Shown one piece after another: positions 1-8,034 of a stretch of DNA of 64,000 nucleotides; position 1 is the first letter of the stretch; each line of letters begins with the position of its first letter. Source of the stretch: Aeromonas diversa CDC 2478-85 (GTDB taxonomy: Bacteria; Pseudomonadota; Gammaproteobacteria; Enterobacterales; Aeromonadaceae). Location: NCBI RefSeq assembly GCF_000819805.1, contig NZ_CDCE01000029.1, positions 250,833 to 314,832 on the forward strand, written 5' to 3'. The position numbers were made by a program, and so were the translations under genes. The notes beneath the pieces are model-generated. The model was given only the letters and a program-made list of their open reading frames with translations. It ran no database searches and was not told the origin of the DNA.

Positions 1-168
1 GCGCGCTCACGCCACACCGGCGGCTCGGGGCTGGGGCTGGCTATCGTCAAGCATGCCCTGAGCCATCACGATACTCACCTCGAAATAGAGAGCCGTCTCG
101 GCCGGGGGAGCCGTTTTAGCTTCCTCATGCCTCCCCAGCTCATCGCCGATCAGCGCAAGAGCGCCTGA
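1..168 (+). CDS. phoR: Phosphate regulon sensor histidine kinase PhoR, C-terminal end (partial)
   Basis: An open frame enters from the left edge and stops at TGA 166-168. The 55 visible residues hold the [15 protein letters not shown]-box of a HATPase_c ATP-binding domain and end in a short tail resembling the E. coli PhoR C-terminus (HH..L.IES..G.G..FSF). PhoR is the inner-membrane kinase that phosphorylates PhoB under phosphate limitation. The identity rests on this motif plus the Pho-box-preceded pstS immediately downstream. Everything N-terminal lies outside the window. Confidence 0.85.
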   Translation, partial: ARSRHTGGSGLGLAIVKHALSHHDTHLEIESRLGRGSRFSFLMPPQLIADQRKSA

Positions 169-178
169 TGAACCACAC

Positions 179-207
179 AGAGGGCTGCCCAGGCAGCCCT
201 CTCTCTT
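179..207 (+). terminator. Rho-independent terminator after phoR
   Basis: Inverted repeat GAGGGCTGCC / GGCAGCCCTC with a two-base loop, followed by a T-rich stretch (CTCTTT). It sits 11 bases after the phoR stop and before the Pho box of pstS, so it separates the two transcripts. Confidence 0.7.
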
Positions 208-240
208 TGGTACATGGCGCACACCGATAATGCGGCCGGC

Positions 241-258
241 ATGTCATGAAAGTGTCAC
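241..258 (+). promoter_or_regulatory. Pho box (PhoB binding site) upstream of pstS
   Basis: ATGTCATGAAAGTGTCAC fits the PhoB consensus of two 7-base repeats (CTGTCAT-like) separated by four bases: ATGTCAT-gaaa-GTGTCAC. It lies about 80 bases before the pstS start, between the phoR terminator and pstS. Spacing and gene context both support phosphate-starvation control. Confidence 0.75.
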
Positions 259-340
259 AGATTGTCCATATCTTTGTCATGGCACGGCCAGATACTGGCG
301 CCGTCTTGGAACAGACCCTCGTTACTTTTGGAGAGATTGG

Positions 341-1315
341 ATGAAACTCAACAAATTGGCTGGCGTTATTGCTGTCTCTGCCGTTGCCCTGTTTTCTGCC
401 CAGAGCATGGCTGCCTCCATCGATAAGAACTTACCCGAGTACCAGCCGGTTAGCGGCATCTCCGGTAACCTCTCGTCGGTCGGATCGGATACCCTGGCCA
501 ACATGATGACCCTGTGGGCCGAAGAATTTAAGCGCATGTATCCGAACGTCAACGTTCAGATCCAGGCCGCCGGCTCCTCCACCGCCCCGACCGCCCTGAC
601 CGAAGGCGTTGCCCAGTTCGGCCCCATGAGCCGCGAGATGAAGGCTGGCGAGATCGAGGCCTTCGAGAAGCGTTTTGGCTACAAGCCGGTCGGTATCCCG
701 GTCGCTGTGGATGCCCTGGCGGTCTTCGTTAACAAGGACAACCCCATCAAGGGGCTGACCATGGCGCAGCTGGATTCTATCTTCTCCAGCACCCTCAAGT
801 GCGGTGGCGACAAGCAAGCCTCCCGTTGGGCCGATGTGGGCCTGGACGGTGGCTGGGCTGCCAAGGATATCCAGCTCTACGGTCGTAACTCGGTTTCCGG
901 CACCTATGGCTACTTCAAAGAGCACGCTCTGTGTAAGGGTGACTTCAAGAGCGGTGTGAACGAGCAGCCGGGCTCCGCCTCCGTGGTGCAGTCTGTCTCC
1001 TCCTCCCTCAACGGCATCGGCTACTCCGGTATCGGTTATGTGACCTCAGGCGTGCGTGCCGTGCCCCTCTCCAAGGATGGCAAGAGCTTTGTCGAGGCGA
1101 CCGAGATGAATGCCCTGACCGGCAAGTATCCGCTCTCCCGCTTCCTCTACGTTTACGTGAACAAGCATCCCAACAAGCCGCTTTCCCCCATGGAGCAAGA
1201 GTTCATCAAGATGATCCTCTCCAAGAGCGGCCAGGGCATCGTCGCCAAGGACGGTTACATTCCGCTGCCGGCCAAGGTGGTTGAGCGTGACCTCAAGACC
1301 CTGGGTCTGATGTAA
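341..1315 (+). CDS. pstS: Phosphate ABC transporter substrate-binding protein PstS
   Basis: A 324-residue periplasmic binding protein that captures phosphate for the PstCAB importer. A signal peptide covers about residues 1-24 (basic start, hydrophobic core, QSMAA). The mature part begins with the PstS pattern [15 protein letters not shown] and contains AGSSTAP and [11 protein letters not shown], typical phosphate-contact segments. The start at 341 is preferred over an upstream in-frame GTG at 230 because it begins the signal peptide and follows GGAGAG. A Pho box lies upstream. No pstCAB genes follow; a terminator and unrelated genes do, so the permease must be encoded elsewhere. Confidence 0.93.
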   Translation: MKLNKLAGVIAVSAVALFSAQSMAASIDKNLPEYQPVSGISGNLSSVGSDTLANMMTLWAEEFKRMYPNVNVQIQAAGSSTAPTALTEGVAQFGPMSREMKAGEIEAFEKRFGYKPVGIPVAVDALAVFVNKDNPIKGLTMAQLDSIFSSTLKCGGDKQASRWADVGLDGGWAAKDIQLYGRNSVSGTYGYFKEHALCKGDFKSGVNEQPGSASVVQSVSSSLNGIGYSGIGYVTSGVRAVPLSKDGKSFVEATEMNALTGKYPLSRFLYVYVNKHPNKPLSPMEQEFIKMILSKSGQGIVAKDGYIPLPAKVVERDLKTLGLM

Positions 1316-1330
1316 GATCTGCGCTTTCAG

Positions 1331-1357
1331 AAGCGGGCCCATCGGGCCCGCTTTTTA
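1331..1357 (+). terminator. Rho-independent terminator after pstS
   Basis: AAGCGGGCCC-AT-CGGGCCCGCTT perfect hairpin followed by TTTATTT, 16 bases after the pstS stop. Confidence 0.9.
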
Positions 1358-1436
1358 TTTATCCATTCCTTGATGACTTGCACTGCGCTCCCCCTTTTTT
1401 GACAATAGAGTGAAGTCGTTTCCCAAAGGATGCTTC

Positions 1437-2249
1437 ATGTCGCTCACTACCCTTTCTATGCGCCTGCTTGGCTTGCTCTGTGGTGCCAGCCTGTTGGCTG
1501 GTTGTGTCCAGTCCCCCACCGGGCGAAGCCAGATGCTGCTCTACTCTCCCCAGCAGATGAACCAGCTGGGGGCCAGCTCCTTCGAGGAGATGAAGAAGCA
1601 GGAGAAGATCAGCCAGGATGCCAAACTCAATGCCTATGTGCAGTGCGTTGCCGGCGCGGTAACGGCCGAGGTGCCTGACCACTACGGCATCGAGAGCTGG
1701 GAGGTGGTGGTGTTTGACGACAAACAGGTCAACGCCTTCGCCTTGCCCGGTGGCAAGATTGGGGTCTATACCGGTCTGCTCAAGGTAGCGGTCAATCAGG
1801 ATCAACTGGCGACCGTCATCGGCCACGAGATCACCCACGTGTTGGCCCAACACTCCAACGAGCGGCTCTCCCGTAGCCAGCTGGCCGGCATCGGCATGGC
1901 GGCGGCCGACGTGGCCCTGGGCTCCAGCGAGTATGGCGGTGCTACCATGGCGGCACTGGGGCTGGGGGTTCAGGTGGGCTATCTGCTCCCTTATGGCCGC
2001 GTGCAGGAGAGTGAGGCCGACAAGATGGGGCTCGATCTGATGGCGAGCGCCGGCTTCAATCCCGCCGAGGCAGTTACACTGTGGCAGCGTATGAGCGCTC
2101 AGAGTGGTGGCAACAAGCCCCCCCTGTTGCTCTCGACTCACCCGAGTGACACCCAGCGTATCGAGGCGCTGCAGGCCGATCAGGCCAGGGTCGAGCCCAT
2201 CTATCAGCAGGCCCGCGCCTCAGGTCGGAGCCCCCAGTGTCGGAGGTAA
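1437..2249 (+). CDS. M48-family zinc metallopeptidase lipoprotein (LoiP/YggG-like)
   Basis: 270 residues. The N-terminus is a lipoprotein signal ending in LLAGC, with Cys23 as the lipidation site. The zinc protease motif HEITH is at about residues 130-134, and a third ligand is likely Glu193 in QESEADKMG, a standard M48 layout. The product should be an outer-membrane-anchored periplasmic protease acting in envelope quality control. The ATG at 1437 is chosen because AAAGGA lies seven bases upstream; a GTG at 1410 would add nine residues ahead of the signal. The last 13 bases overlap the next gene, suggesting co-expression. Confidence 0.88.
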   Translation: MSLTTLSMRLLGLLCGASLLAGCVQSPTGRSQMLLYSPQQMNQLGASSFEEMKKQEKISQDAKLNAYVQCVAGAVTAEVPDHYGIESWEVVVFDDKQVNAFALPGGKIGVYTGLLKVAVNQDQLATVIGHEITHVLAQHSNERLSRSQLAGIGMAAADVALGSSEYGGATMAALGLGVQVGYLLPYGRVQESEADKMGLDLMASAGFNPAEAVTLWQRMSAQSGGNKPPLLLSTHPSDTQRIEALQADQARVEPIYQQARASGRSPQCRR

Positions 2250-2731
2250 CCCTGCGCATTGCCCGTCTCGATGACGTGGCGGCCATGGTCCAGTTGCAGC
2301 GCGCCAGTTGGCGCATGGCCTATGGCAGCGTGCTGGGCGAGGATCTGCTCGAGCAGATGGATGAGGGGGCTCACCGTCGGGTATGGGAGCGCCGCCTCAC
2401 CGAGACCGACCCCCGTCCCATGCTTATCTGCCATCAGGAGCGGCCGGTCGGCCTGCTCTATTGGCAGCAGGAGGGAGAGCAGGCCTGGCTACGGGCCTTC
2501 TATCTCGATCCCGATTATTGGCGCCAGGGGCTGGGCCTGCGTCTGTGGCAGGTGGTGATGGTGCAGATGCGCCGTGCCGGCTGCCGTGAGGCCTGCCTCT
2601 GGCTGCTCGGTGGCAATCGCATCGGTGCCGGGTTCTACTTCAAGCACGGCTTTCGTCCCACCGGCGAGCGTCGCACCCTGCAGACCCTGGGGCGCGACTG
2701 TGTGCAACATCAGCTTACTCGCCCCCTGTGA
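2237..2731 (+). CDS. GNAT family N-acetyltransferase
   Basis: 164 residues with a GNAT fold. The acetyl-CoA loop is RQGLGLRLW at about residues 96-104, preceded by the LRAFYLDPDYW strand and followed by a C-terminal GAGFYFKHGF motif. It starts with GTG overlapping the end of the M48 protease gene by 13 bases, and GGAG sits in that overlap. The substrate (small molecule, amino acid or protein N-terminus) cannot be read from the sequence. Confidence 0.85.
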   Translation: MSEVTLRIARLDDVAAMVQLQRASWRMAYGSVLGEDLLEQMDEGAHRRVWERRLTETDPRPMLICHQERPVGLLYWQQEGEQAWLRAFYLDPDYWRQGLGLRLWQVVMVQMRRAGCREACLWLLGGNRIGAGFYFKHGFRPTGERRTLQTLGRDCVQHQLTRPL

Positions 2732-2826
2732 CCCCGTTTTACGTCCCTCGTCACTTTATTTTTTTTGCGAATTAATACAATGGAGCCTCATTGAGGATTG
2801 GGTTGCTCCATGTCAGGGAGGAAGGC

Positions 2827-3735
2827 ATGTATTACGGATTCGATATCGGTGGCACCAAGATTGCGTTTGCCGCTTACGATGGGGCCTTGAGCCTGCGCCA
2901 TGAGCTGCGTCTGGCAACCCCTAAGGACGACTATGAGGGGCTGCTGAGTCTGCTGGCCGATCAGGTGCGTCAGGCCGATGTACGCTTCGGGATGCGTGGC
3001 TCGGTGGGCATAGGGTTTCCCGGTATCATCAACGCCCAGGATGGGAGCGTGGTGGCCGCCAACCTGCCGGCCATCAATGGTCGCCACCTGGGGCGAGATC
3101 TGGCGGCCAGGCTGGATCGCCCGGTGGCCGTCGATAACGATGCCAACTGTTTCCTCTGGTCCGAAGTGCAAGGCGGTGCCGCCGACGGCGCCGCCTCGGC
3201 CCTCGGCATGACCATAGGCACCGGCATCGGCGGCGGCATCTATCTCAATGGCCGCATCCATCAGGGCCGCAACTGGCTGGCTGGCGAGATTGGCCACTAC
3301 CCCTTGCCGGGTACCCTGTTGCTCAAGTACCCGGACCTGCCTCGTCTGCGCTGTGGCTGCGGGCGCCTCGTCTGCTTCGAGACCCTCGCCTCGGGCAACG
3401 GTCTGGAACGCCTCTATCACCACTACACGGGTGAGCGCCAAAGCGGCCAGCAGATCGTGGCTCGCCTGGAGGCCGGGGAGGAGAAGGCCCGTGCCGCCGT
3501 CGACTGCTGGCTCGACGTGCTTGCCGCCGGGCTTGCCTGCGCCCTCTCCACCCTGGATCCGGAAGTGGTGGTGCTGGGCGGCGGCTTAAGCGCCTTGCCA
3601 ATCCTCTATGAACAGTTGCCCGTGCGCCTGCCCGGCCATCTGTTGCCCGGGGTGGCGCTGCCCGCCATCCGCCAGGCTCGCTTCGGTGGCGCCGGTGGTG
3701 TGCGCGGTGCGGCCCTACTCAACCTGACTACCTGA
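2827..3735 (+). CDS. nagK: N-acetylglucosamine kinase NagK (ROK family)
   Basis: 302 residues, matching E. coli NagK in length and N-terminus (MYYGFDIGGTKIA). It carries the ROK ATP-binding DIGGTK at residues 6-11, a catalytic-site DNDANC, the GTGIGGG loop and a zinc-binding RCGCGRLVCFE segment. It phosphorylates GlcNAc released from cell-wall or chitin turnover to GlcNAc-6-P in the cytoplasm. The start at 2827 follows GGGAGGAAGG; upstream in-frame codons lack such a site. Other ROK sugar kinases are alternatives, but the zinc motif and C-terminal GGxRGAA fit NagK best. A GlcNAc-linked operon lies at the other end of the window. Confidence 0.87.
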   Translation: MYYGFDIGGTKIAFAAYDGALSLRHELRLATPKDDYEGLLSLLADQVRQADVRFGMRGSVGIGFPGIINAQDGSVVAANLPAINGRHLGRDLAARLDRPVAVDNDANCFLWSEVQGGAADGAASALGMTIGTGIGGGIYLNGRIHQGRNWLAGEIGHYPLPGTLLLKYPDLPRLRCGCGRLVCFETLASGNGLERLYHHYTGERQSGQQIVARLEAGEEKARAAVDCWLDVLAAGLACALSTLDPEVVVLGGGLSALPILYEQLPVRLPGHLLPGVALPAIRQARFGGAGGVRGAALLNLTT

Positions 3736-3760
3736 GAGCGGGCCACGCCCGCAAAGAGGC

Positions 3761-4480
3761 ATGATGAAGCTCGAAGTTTGCGTCGACAACCTGGAATCCC
3801 TGCACACGGCCCAGGCGGCCGGTGCGGATCGCATCGAACTGTGCAGTGCCTTGGGGCTCGGGGGGCTGACCCCCTCCTGTGGCTTCATGCAGCTGGCGGC
3901 CCGCCATGGCCGTATTCCGATCTACGCCATGATCCGCCCGCGCGCCGGGGATTTTTGCTTCTCCGACGAGGAGATGGCGCTGATGGAGCAGGACATAGCC
4001 GCGGCCCGCTCGGCCGGCCTGCAAGGCGTGGTGGTGGGGCTGCTCGACGAGAATGGACGAGTGCCGGGCGACAGGCTCAAGCGCCTGGTTCAGGCGGCGG
4101 GTCCGCTCGGGGTGACGTTTCATCGTGCCATCGATCTCTCCAGTGACTGGCGCGCCGATCTTGAGACCATCATAGCCGCCGGCTGTGAGCGTATCTTAAG
4201 CTCGGGACAGGCGGCCAGCGCCGAGTCGGGGCTGGCGACCTTGCGCGAGATGCAGGCGCGGCTCGCCGGGCGGGCCAGCCTGATGCCGGGGGCCGGGGTC
4301 AATGAGGGCAACGTGCTGCGGATCCTGGCCGAGAGCGGGGCCCGAGAGATGCACATGTCCGGCATGGGGTGGCGTGGCAGTGCCATGGCGGGCGGCGTCT
4401 CCATGGGCAGCGCCGATGATGGCCGTATCAATGTGACCGATGCCGGCAAGATCGCTGCCGTGCGCCGCCTGCTCGGTTGA
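3761..4480 (+). CDS. cutC: Copper homeostasis protein CutC
   Basis: 239 residues with the CutC TIM-barrel signatures: N-terminal LEVCVDNLESLHTAQAAGADRIELC, the GGLTPS loop, IYAMIRPRAGDF and VTFHRAID. The family was linked to copper tolerance in E. coli, but its biochemical activity is unsettled. The gene follows nagK by 25 bases in the same direction and is probably co-transcribed. Either of two adjacent ATG codons (3761 or 3764) could start it. Confidence 0.93.
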   Translation: MMKLEVCVDNLESLHTAQAAGADRIELCSALGLGGLTPSCGFMQLAARHGRIPIYAMIRPRAGDFCFSDEEMALMEQDIAAARSAGLQGVVVGLLDENGRVPGDRLKRLVQAAGPLGVTFHRAIDLSSDWRADLETIIAAGCERILSSGQAASAESGLATLREMQARLAGRASLMPGAGVNEGNVLRILAESGAREMHMSGMGWRGSAMAGGVSMGSADDGRINVTDAGKIAAVRRLLG

Positions 4481-4547
4481 CACGACAGGGGGCGCCGGCT
4501 CTGTTATCATCGGCCCCTCATTTACCCTCGAGACAAGCGAGAGCAAC

Positions 4548-5159
4548 ATGTCCCAATACAACACCACCGAACAGAAGGCCAGCTACGGCGTAGGCCGTAA
4601 CATGGGTGAGCAACTGGCTCAGCAGGCGTTCAGCGGTCTGGATATTCCTGCCCTGCAACAAGGCCTGGCCGATGCCCTGAACGGTGTCGATTTTGCCGTC
4701 AGCCGCGACGAGATCAACGAAGCCTTCGGCATCATCACCGAGCGCATGCAAGCCGAGCAGGAAGCCGTTGCCAAGGCTGCCGCCGCCGAGGGTGAAACCT
4801 TCCTGGCCGATAACGCCCAGCGCGCCGAAGTGCAGGTGACCGACTCCGGCCTGCAGTACGAAGTATTGGTCGAGGGTAACGGTGAGAAGCCGGCTGCCGG
4901 TCAGTCCGTGCGTGTTCACTACCACGGCACCTTCACCGACGGTCGCGTGTTCGACAGCTCCGTCAGCCGCGGTCAGCCGGCCGAGTTCCCGGTGACTGGC
5001 GTCATCAAGGGCTGGGTTGAGGCGCTGCAGCTGATGCCGGTTGGCTCCAAGTGGAAGCTCTTCATCCCGCAGGATCTGGCCTATGGTGCTCGCGGTGCCG
5101 GCTCCATCCCGCCTTACTCTGCACTGGTCTTCGAAGTCGAGCTGCTGGATATCCTGTAA
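4548..5159 (+). CDS. fklB: FKBP-type peptidyl-prolyl isomerase FklB
   Basis: 203 residues: an N-terminal dimerisation helix region (QKASYGVGRNMGEQLAQQ, about 1-85) and a C-terminal FKBP domain with the expected VHYHGTFTDGRVFDSS and YGARGAGSIPPYSALVFEVELL motifs. It has no signal peptide, so it is a cytoplasmic FklB-type (FKBP22) isomerase rather than periplasmic FkpA. The start at 4548 is the homologous one; a longer in-frame reading from 4440 would add non-conserved sequence. Confidence 0.92.
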   Translation: MSQYNTTEQKASYGVGRNMGEQLAQQAFSGLDIPALQQGLADALNGVDFAVSRDEINEAFGIITERMQAEQEAVAKAAAAEGETFLADNAQRAEVQVTDSGLQYEVLVEGNGEKPAAGQSVRVHYHGTFTDGRVFDSSVSRGQPAEFPVTGVIKGWVEALQLMPVGSKWKLFIPQDLAYGARGAGSIPPYSALVFEVELLDIL

Positions 5160-5182
5160 TTCGCTCATCCGTGATGACCCCG

Positions 5183-5212
5183 ACGGCGGCCCCTGTGGCC
5201 GCCGTTCTTTTT
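5183..5212 (+). terminator. Rho-independent terminator after fklB
   Basis: ACGGCGGCC-cctgt-GGCCGCCGT stem followed by TCTTTTT, 24 bases after the fklB stop. Confidence 0.88.
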
Positions 5213-5252
5213 GGCGTTATAGTGTGAACAGTCGAAAAGGGGAGGCGCGGGT

Positions 5253-5558
5253 ATGAGAGAGGCGTTGTTGGGGATCTTGCTGCTGGGGTCGGTGCCCCTC
5301 GCCCTGGCCGATACGGTGCGTTGCAAGGACACCCTGATCACCGAAGGAGACAGCACGGCCCTGCTGCTTATCAAGTGCGGCGAGCCGCTGCTTAAAGAAG
5401 AGTTGACCCGCTTCGAGGAGAATGGCTTCGGGGCGCGTATCACGGTGAAATACGGGGAGCGCTGGACCTACAATTTTGGCAAGCAGCGCTTCATGCAGAT
5501 GGTCACAGTGGTCAATGGCACTGTGACCGAGATTGAGAATGGCCCCCCGGGCGAGTAG
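5253..5558 (+). CDS. DUF2845-type small exported protein
   Basis: 101 residues with a signal peptide (MREALLGILLLGSVPLALA, cleavage near residue 19). The short mature domain has two cysteines (RCKDTLITEGD, LLIKCGEP), a DUF2845-like pattern of small Gram-negative exported proteins with no assigned function. It is preceded by AAAGGGGAGG and stands alone between the fklB terminator and a convergent small gene. Confidence 0.75.
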   Translation: MREALLGILLLGSVPLALADTVRCKDTLITEGDSTALLLIKCGEPLLKEELTRFEENGFGARITVKYGERWTYNFGKQRFMQMVTVVNGTVTEIENGPPGE

Positions 5559-5573
5559 TGCCAGGGTCACGCC

Positions 5574-5780
5574 TTAGCAAGACGCCAGGTCTGGGCGCAG
5601 GGTTCGCAGCAACTGGTTGACCTGGCCTGCCAGCGCCCGTTGCTCACTCAGCCCCTCCAGCCGGACACGGCCGTCGTAGAAACGAAATTCCCCCACTGAC
5701 TCCACGGCAAAGGCACCACGATGGAAGCTTTTTACATAACGTGCGATTTGAACCGGGGAGAAGCGTTTGAAGATTTTCAT
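5574..5780 (-). CDS. Small conserved-looking hypothetical protein
   Basis: 68 residues beginning MKIFKRFSPVQIARYVKSFHRG. Not recognised as a named family. It is basic at the N-terminus, has a central short beta-rich stretch (GEFRFYDGRVRLEG) and a helical end, with no signal peptide or membrane segment. The start at 5780 is chosen because GAGGAA lies six bases before it; longer readings from 5807 or 5813 lack this. It converges on the DUF2845 gene and diverges from the Nudix gene. Confidence 0.6.
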   Translation of the reverse strand: MKIFKRFSPVQIARYVKSFHRGAFAVESVGEFRFYDGRVRLEGLSEQRALAGQVNQLLRTLRPDLASC

Positions 5781-5942
5781 CTGTTCCTCGTCCTGTTGTT
5801 TGGTCATTATCACTATACCGAGCTCGTATGACGGTAAGATGAACGCTTATTTGCCCTTTGTTAATCAATCATGGTGACGTTTTTCCTGCAGGATAATCGC
5901 TTTATACTGCAACTCTTTTCATGCAGTCAGGAATGAGCAGGG

Positions 5943-6452
5943 ATGGAGCTGGTCGAGGTGGTTGATGAGCAAAACAACATAGTGCGTATTGCTCCCCGGG
6001 CCGAAATCCGGCGGGATAATCTGGCCCACAGAGCCACTTATATACTGGTGTGTCGCAGCGATGGGCGGGTCGTGGTACAGCGCCGGACTCTTTGCAAGGA
6101 TTTTTGCCCCGGCATGCTCGATGCGTGCTGCGGTGGCGTTGTGAGTGCCGGCGAACAGTATGACGAAAGCGCCCTGCGCGAGCTGGCCGAGGAGCTGGGG
6201 GTGTCCGGCATCCCTCTGCGCGGATTTGGCACCTTTTACTCGCGCAGCGACCTCTACCATGTTTGGGGGGGGCTGTATCTGTGCACCTATGACGGTGAAC
6301 TGGTTCTACAGGCCGAAGAGGTGGAGGCCGTGGAGGAGCTCACCCTCGAGGAGATCGCCGCCCGTGCCGACGAGTTCACCCCGGATTCCCTGATCGCCAT
6401 CGCCGAGCTGCGCCAGCGCGGCGCCTTTTCCCACCACAGGAGCCACCGATGA
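5943..6452 (+). CDS. yfcD: Nudix hydrolase, YfcD family
   Basis: 169 residues. The Nudix box occupies about residues 65-86 (GVVSAGE...ALRELAEELG), with the Mg-binding REL.EE glutamates intact. The N-terminal MELVEVVDEQN and the RATYILVCRSDGRVVVQRRT strand resemble E. coli YfcD and IPP-isomerase-like Nudix enzymes. The substrate is unknown. Its stop overlaps the start of the peroxiredoxin gene (ATGA), so the two are translationally coupled. Confidence 0.87.
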   Translation: MELVEVVDEQNNIVRIAPRAEIRRDNLAHRATYILVCRSDGRVVVQRRTLCKDFCPGMLDACCGGVVSAGEQYDESALRELAEELGVSGIPLRGFGTFYSRSDLYHVWGGLYLCTYDGELVLQAEEVEAVEELTLEEIAARADEFTPDSLIAIAELRQRGAFSHHRSHR

Positions 6453-6922
6453 TCACCATTGGAAGCAAGCTACCGGACCATGAATTCACCTTCATTACCC
6501 CAGAGGGCAAGGTGACCCGCACCAGCGCCGAAATCTTCGGTGGCAAGCGCATCGTGCTGTTTGCCGTTCCCGGCGCCTTTACTCCCACCTGCTCCAACGC
6601 CCACCTGCCGGGCTATGTGGTCAAGGCGGACCAGTTCGCTGCCGGTGGCGTCGACGAGATCTGTTGTCTCTCGGTCAACGATGCCTTCGTGATGCGCGCC
6701 TGGCAGCGGGAGCAGAATGCCGAGGCGATCACCATGTTGGCCGACGGGGACGGCACCTTCGTCAGTCAGTTGGGACTGGCCAAGGAGACGGGGGCATTCG
6801 GTGGTCTGCGCGCCCAACGCTTCGCCCTCATCGCCGAGGACGGGGTGGTGACCGCCCTGCGCGTCGAGGCACCGGGTAAGTTTGAGGTTTCGGATGCAGG
6901 CTCCATGCTGACCCTGCTGTAA
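6449..6922 (+). CDS. Peroxiredoxin, Prx5/AhpE-like redoxin
   Basis: 157 residues, thioredoxin fold. The peroxidatic motif PGAFTPTCS places Pro41, Thr45 and Cys48 in the PxxxTxxC pattern of peroxiredoxins. Total length and the C-terminal arrangement match the Prx5 subfamily, which reduces hydroperoxides using thiol donors. The start ATG overlaps the stop of the Nudix gene by four bases. Pairing with a nucleotide-cleaning enzyme suggests a joint housekeeping or oxidative-damage role (inference). Confidence 0.9.
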   Translation: MITIGSKLPDHEFTFITPEGKVTRTSAEIFGGKRIVLFAVPGAFTPTCSNAHLPGYVVKADQFAAGGVDEICCLSVNDAFVMRAWQREQNAEAITMLADGDGTFVSQLGLAKETGAFGGLRAQRFALIAEDGVVTALRVEAPGKFEVSDAGSMLTLL

Positions 6923-6960
6923 TTTAAACGCTGACCGTTTACACTAGCGCCGTTGTGTGT

Positions 6961-6986
6961 GGCCTGCAGTGATGCAGGCCGTTTTG
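6961..6986 (+). terminator. Possible terminator between peroxiredoxin and antiporter genes
   Basis: Perfect inverted repeat GGCCTGCA-gtga-TGCAGGCC followed by GTTTTG. The stem is good but the T tract is weak, so partial read-through into the antiporter gene is possible. Confidence 0.5.
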
Positions 6987-7010
6987 TATCTATTGAGGAA
7001 GCGACAAGAG

Positions 7011-7976
7011 ATGACCTTGCCCCTGTTGGCCATCGTGGCCGGGCTGGCACTGCTGGTGTGGAGTGCCGACAAATTTGTGGATGGGGCGGCCGCGACCGCC
7101 CGTTATGCGGGCATGCCGCCGTTGCTCATCGGTATGGTGATCATCGGCTTTGGCACGTCGGCCCCCGAGATGGTGGTGTCGGCCCTTGCCGCCTCCCAGG
7201 GTAATCCCGGGTTGGCCCTCGGTAACGCCTACGGCTCCAACATCACCAACATCGCCCTGATCCTGGGTCTGACCGCCTTGATCAGCCCCATTGCCGTGGC
7301 CTCTCAAGTGGTGCGCAAAGAGATCCCGATCCTGCTCGGCATCACCCTGCTCTCGGGTGCCCTGCTCATCGACGGTCATCTGGGCCAGGGTGATGCCCTG
7401 ATCCTGCTTGCCGTCTTCTTCGTGCTGATGGGCTGGTCCATCTGGCAAGGGATGCGTGGCCGTGGCGACCCCCTCGATGCGGAGGTGAGCGAGGATATCG
7501 ACAGCGAAGGGATGAGCCTGAAGAGCGCCCTGTTCTGGTTGGTGCTCGGCCTGGTGCTGCTGGTGGGGGCCTCGCGCCTGCTGGTATGGGGAGCGGTCGA
7601 GGTGGCGCATAGCCTCGGTATCAGCGATCTCATCATCGGCCTGACTATCGTGGCGGTGGGCACCTCGTTGCCTGAGCTCGCGTCGTCGCTCATGGCCATC
7701 AAGAAGAAGGAGCACGATCTGGCCCTTGGCAACGTGCTTGGCTCCAACCTCTTCAACACCCTGGCGGTGGTCGGCATCGCCGCCGGCATCAGCCCGTTGG
7801 CGGTGGATCCGGCCGTGCTTTCGCGCGACTGGAGCGTAATGATGGGGCTGACCCTGGTGCTGCTCGTCATGTGCGTCGGCCGCAAGGGGCAGGGGCGCAT
7901 CAACCGGGTCGAAGGGGGCCTGCTGCTGGCCGCTTATGTGGGCTACACCCTCTGGCTCCTGAGCACTCAGTTCTAA
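7011..7976 (+). CDS. yrbG: Calcium/sodium antiporter (CaCA family, YrbG-like)
   Basis: 321 residues with about ten membrane segments in two inverted repeats. Each repeat carries the CaCA alpha signature: GFGTSAPEMVVSALAA...GNAYGSNITN in the first half and AVGTSLPELASSLMA...GNVLGSNLFN in the second. The acidic residues of both alpha repeats are intact. A cytoplasmic acidic loop (about 160-175) separates the halves. It exchanges Ca2+ and Na+ across the inner membrane. The ATG at 7011 gives the family N-terminus; an upstream GTG at 6957 lies inside the hairpin region. Confidence 0.88.
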   Translation: MTLPLLAIVAGLALLVWSADKFVDGAAATARYAGMPPLLIGMVIIGFGTSAPEMVVSALAASQGNPGLALGNAYGSNITNIALILGLTALISPIAVASQVVRKEIPILLGITLLSGALLIDGHLGQGDALILLAVFFVLMGWSIWQGMRGRGDPLDAEVSEDIDSEGMSLKSALFWLVLGLVLLVGASRLLVWGAVEVAHSLGISDLIIGLTIVAVGTSLPELASSLMAIKKKEHDLALGNVLGSNLFNTLAVVGIAAGISPLAVDPAVLSRDWSVMMGLTLVLLVMCVGRKGQGRINRVEGGLLLAAYVGYTLWLLSTQF

Positions 7977-7990
7977 GCCATCGAGACAAT

Positions 7991-8021
7991 AAAAAGGGGA
8001 GCCATACCGGCTCCCCTTTTT
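7991..8021. terminator. Bidirectional terminator between antiporter and decarboxylase genes
   Basis: AAAAAGGGGAGC-cataccg-GCTCCCCTTTTT is symmetric, with A and T tracts on both sides. It sits between two converging genes and can serve both. Confidence 0.92.
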
Positions 8022-8034
8022 GTTCGATTCAGGC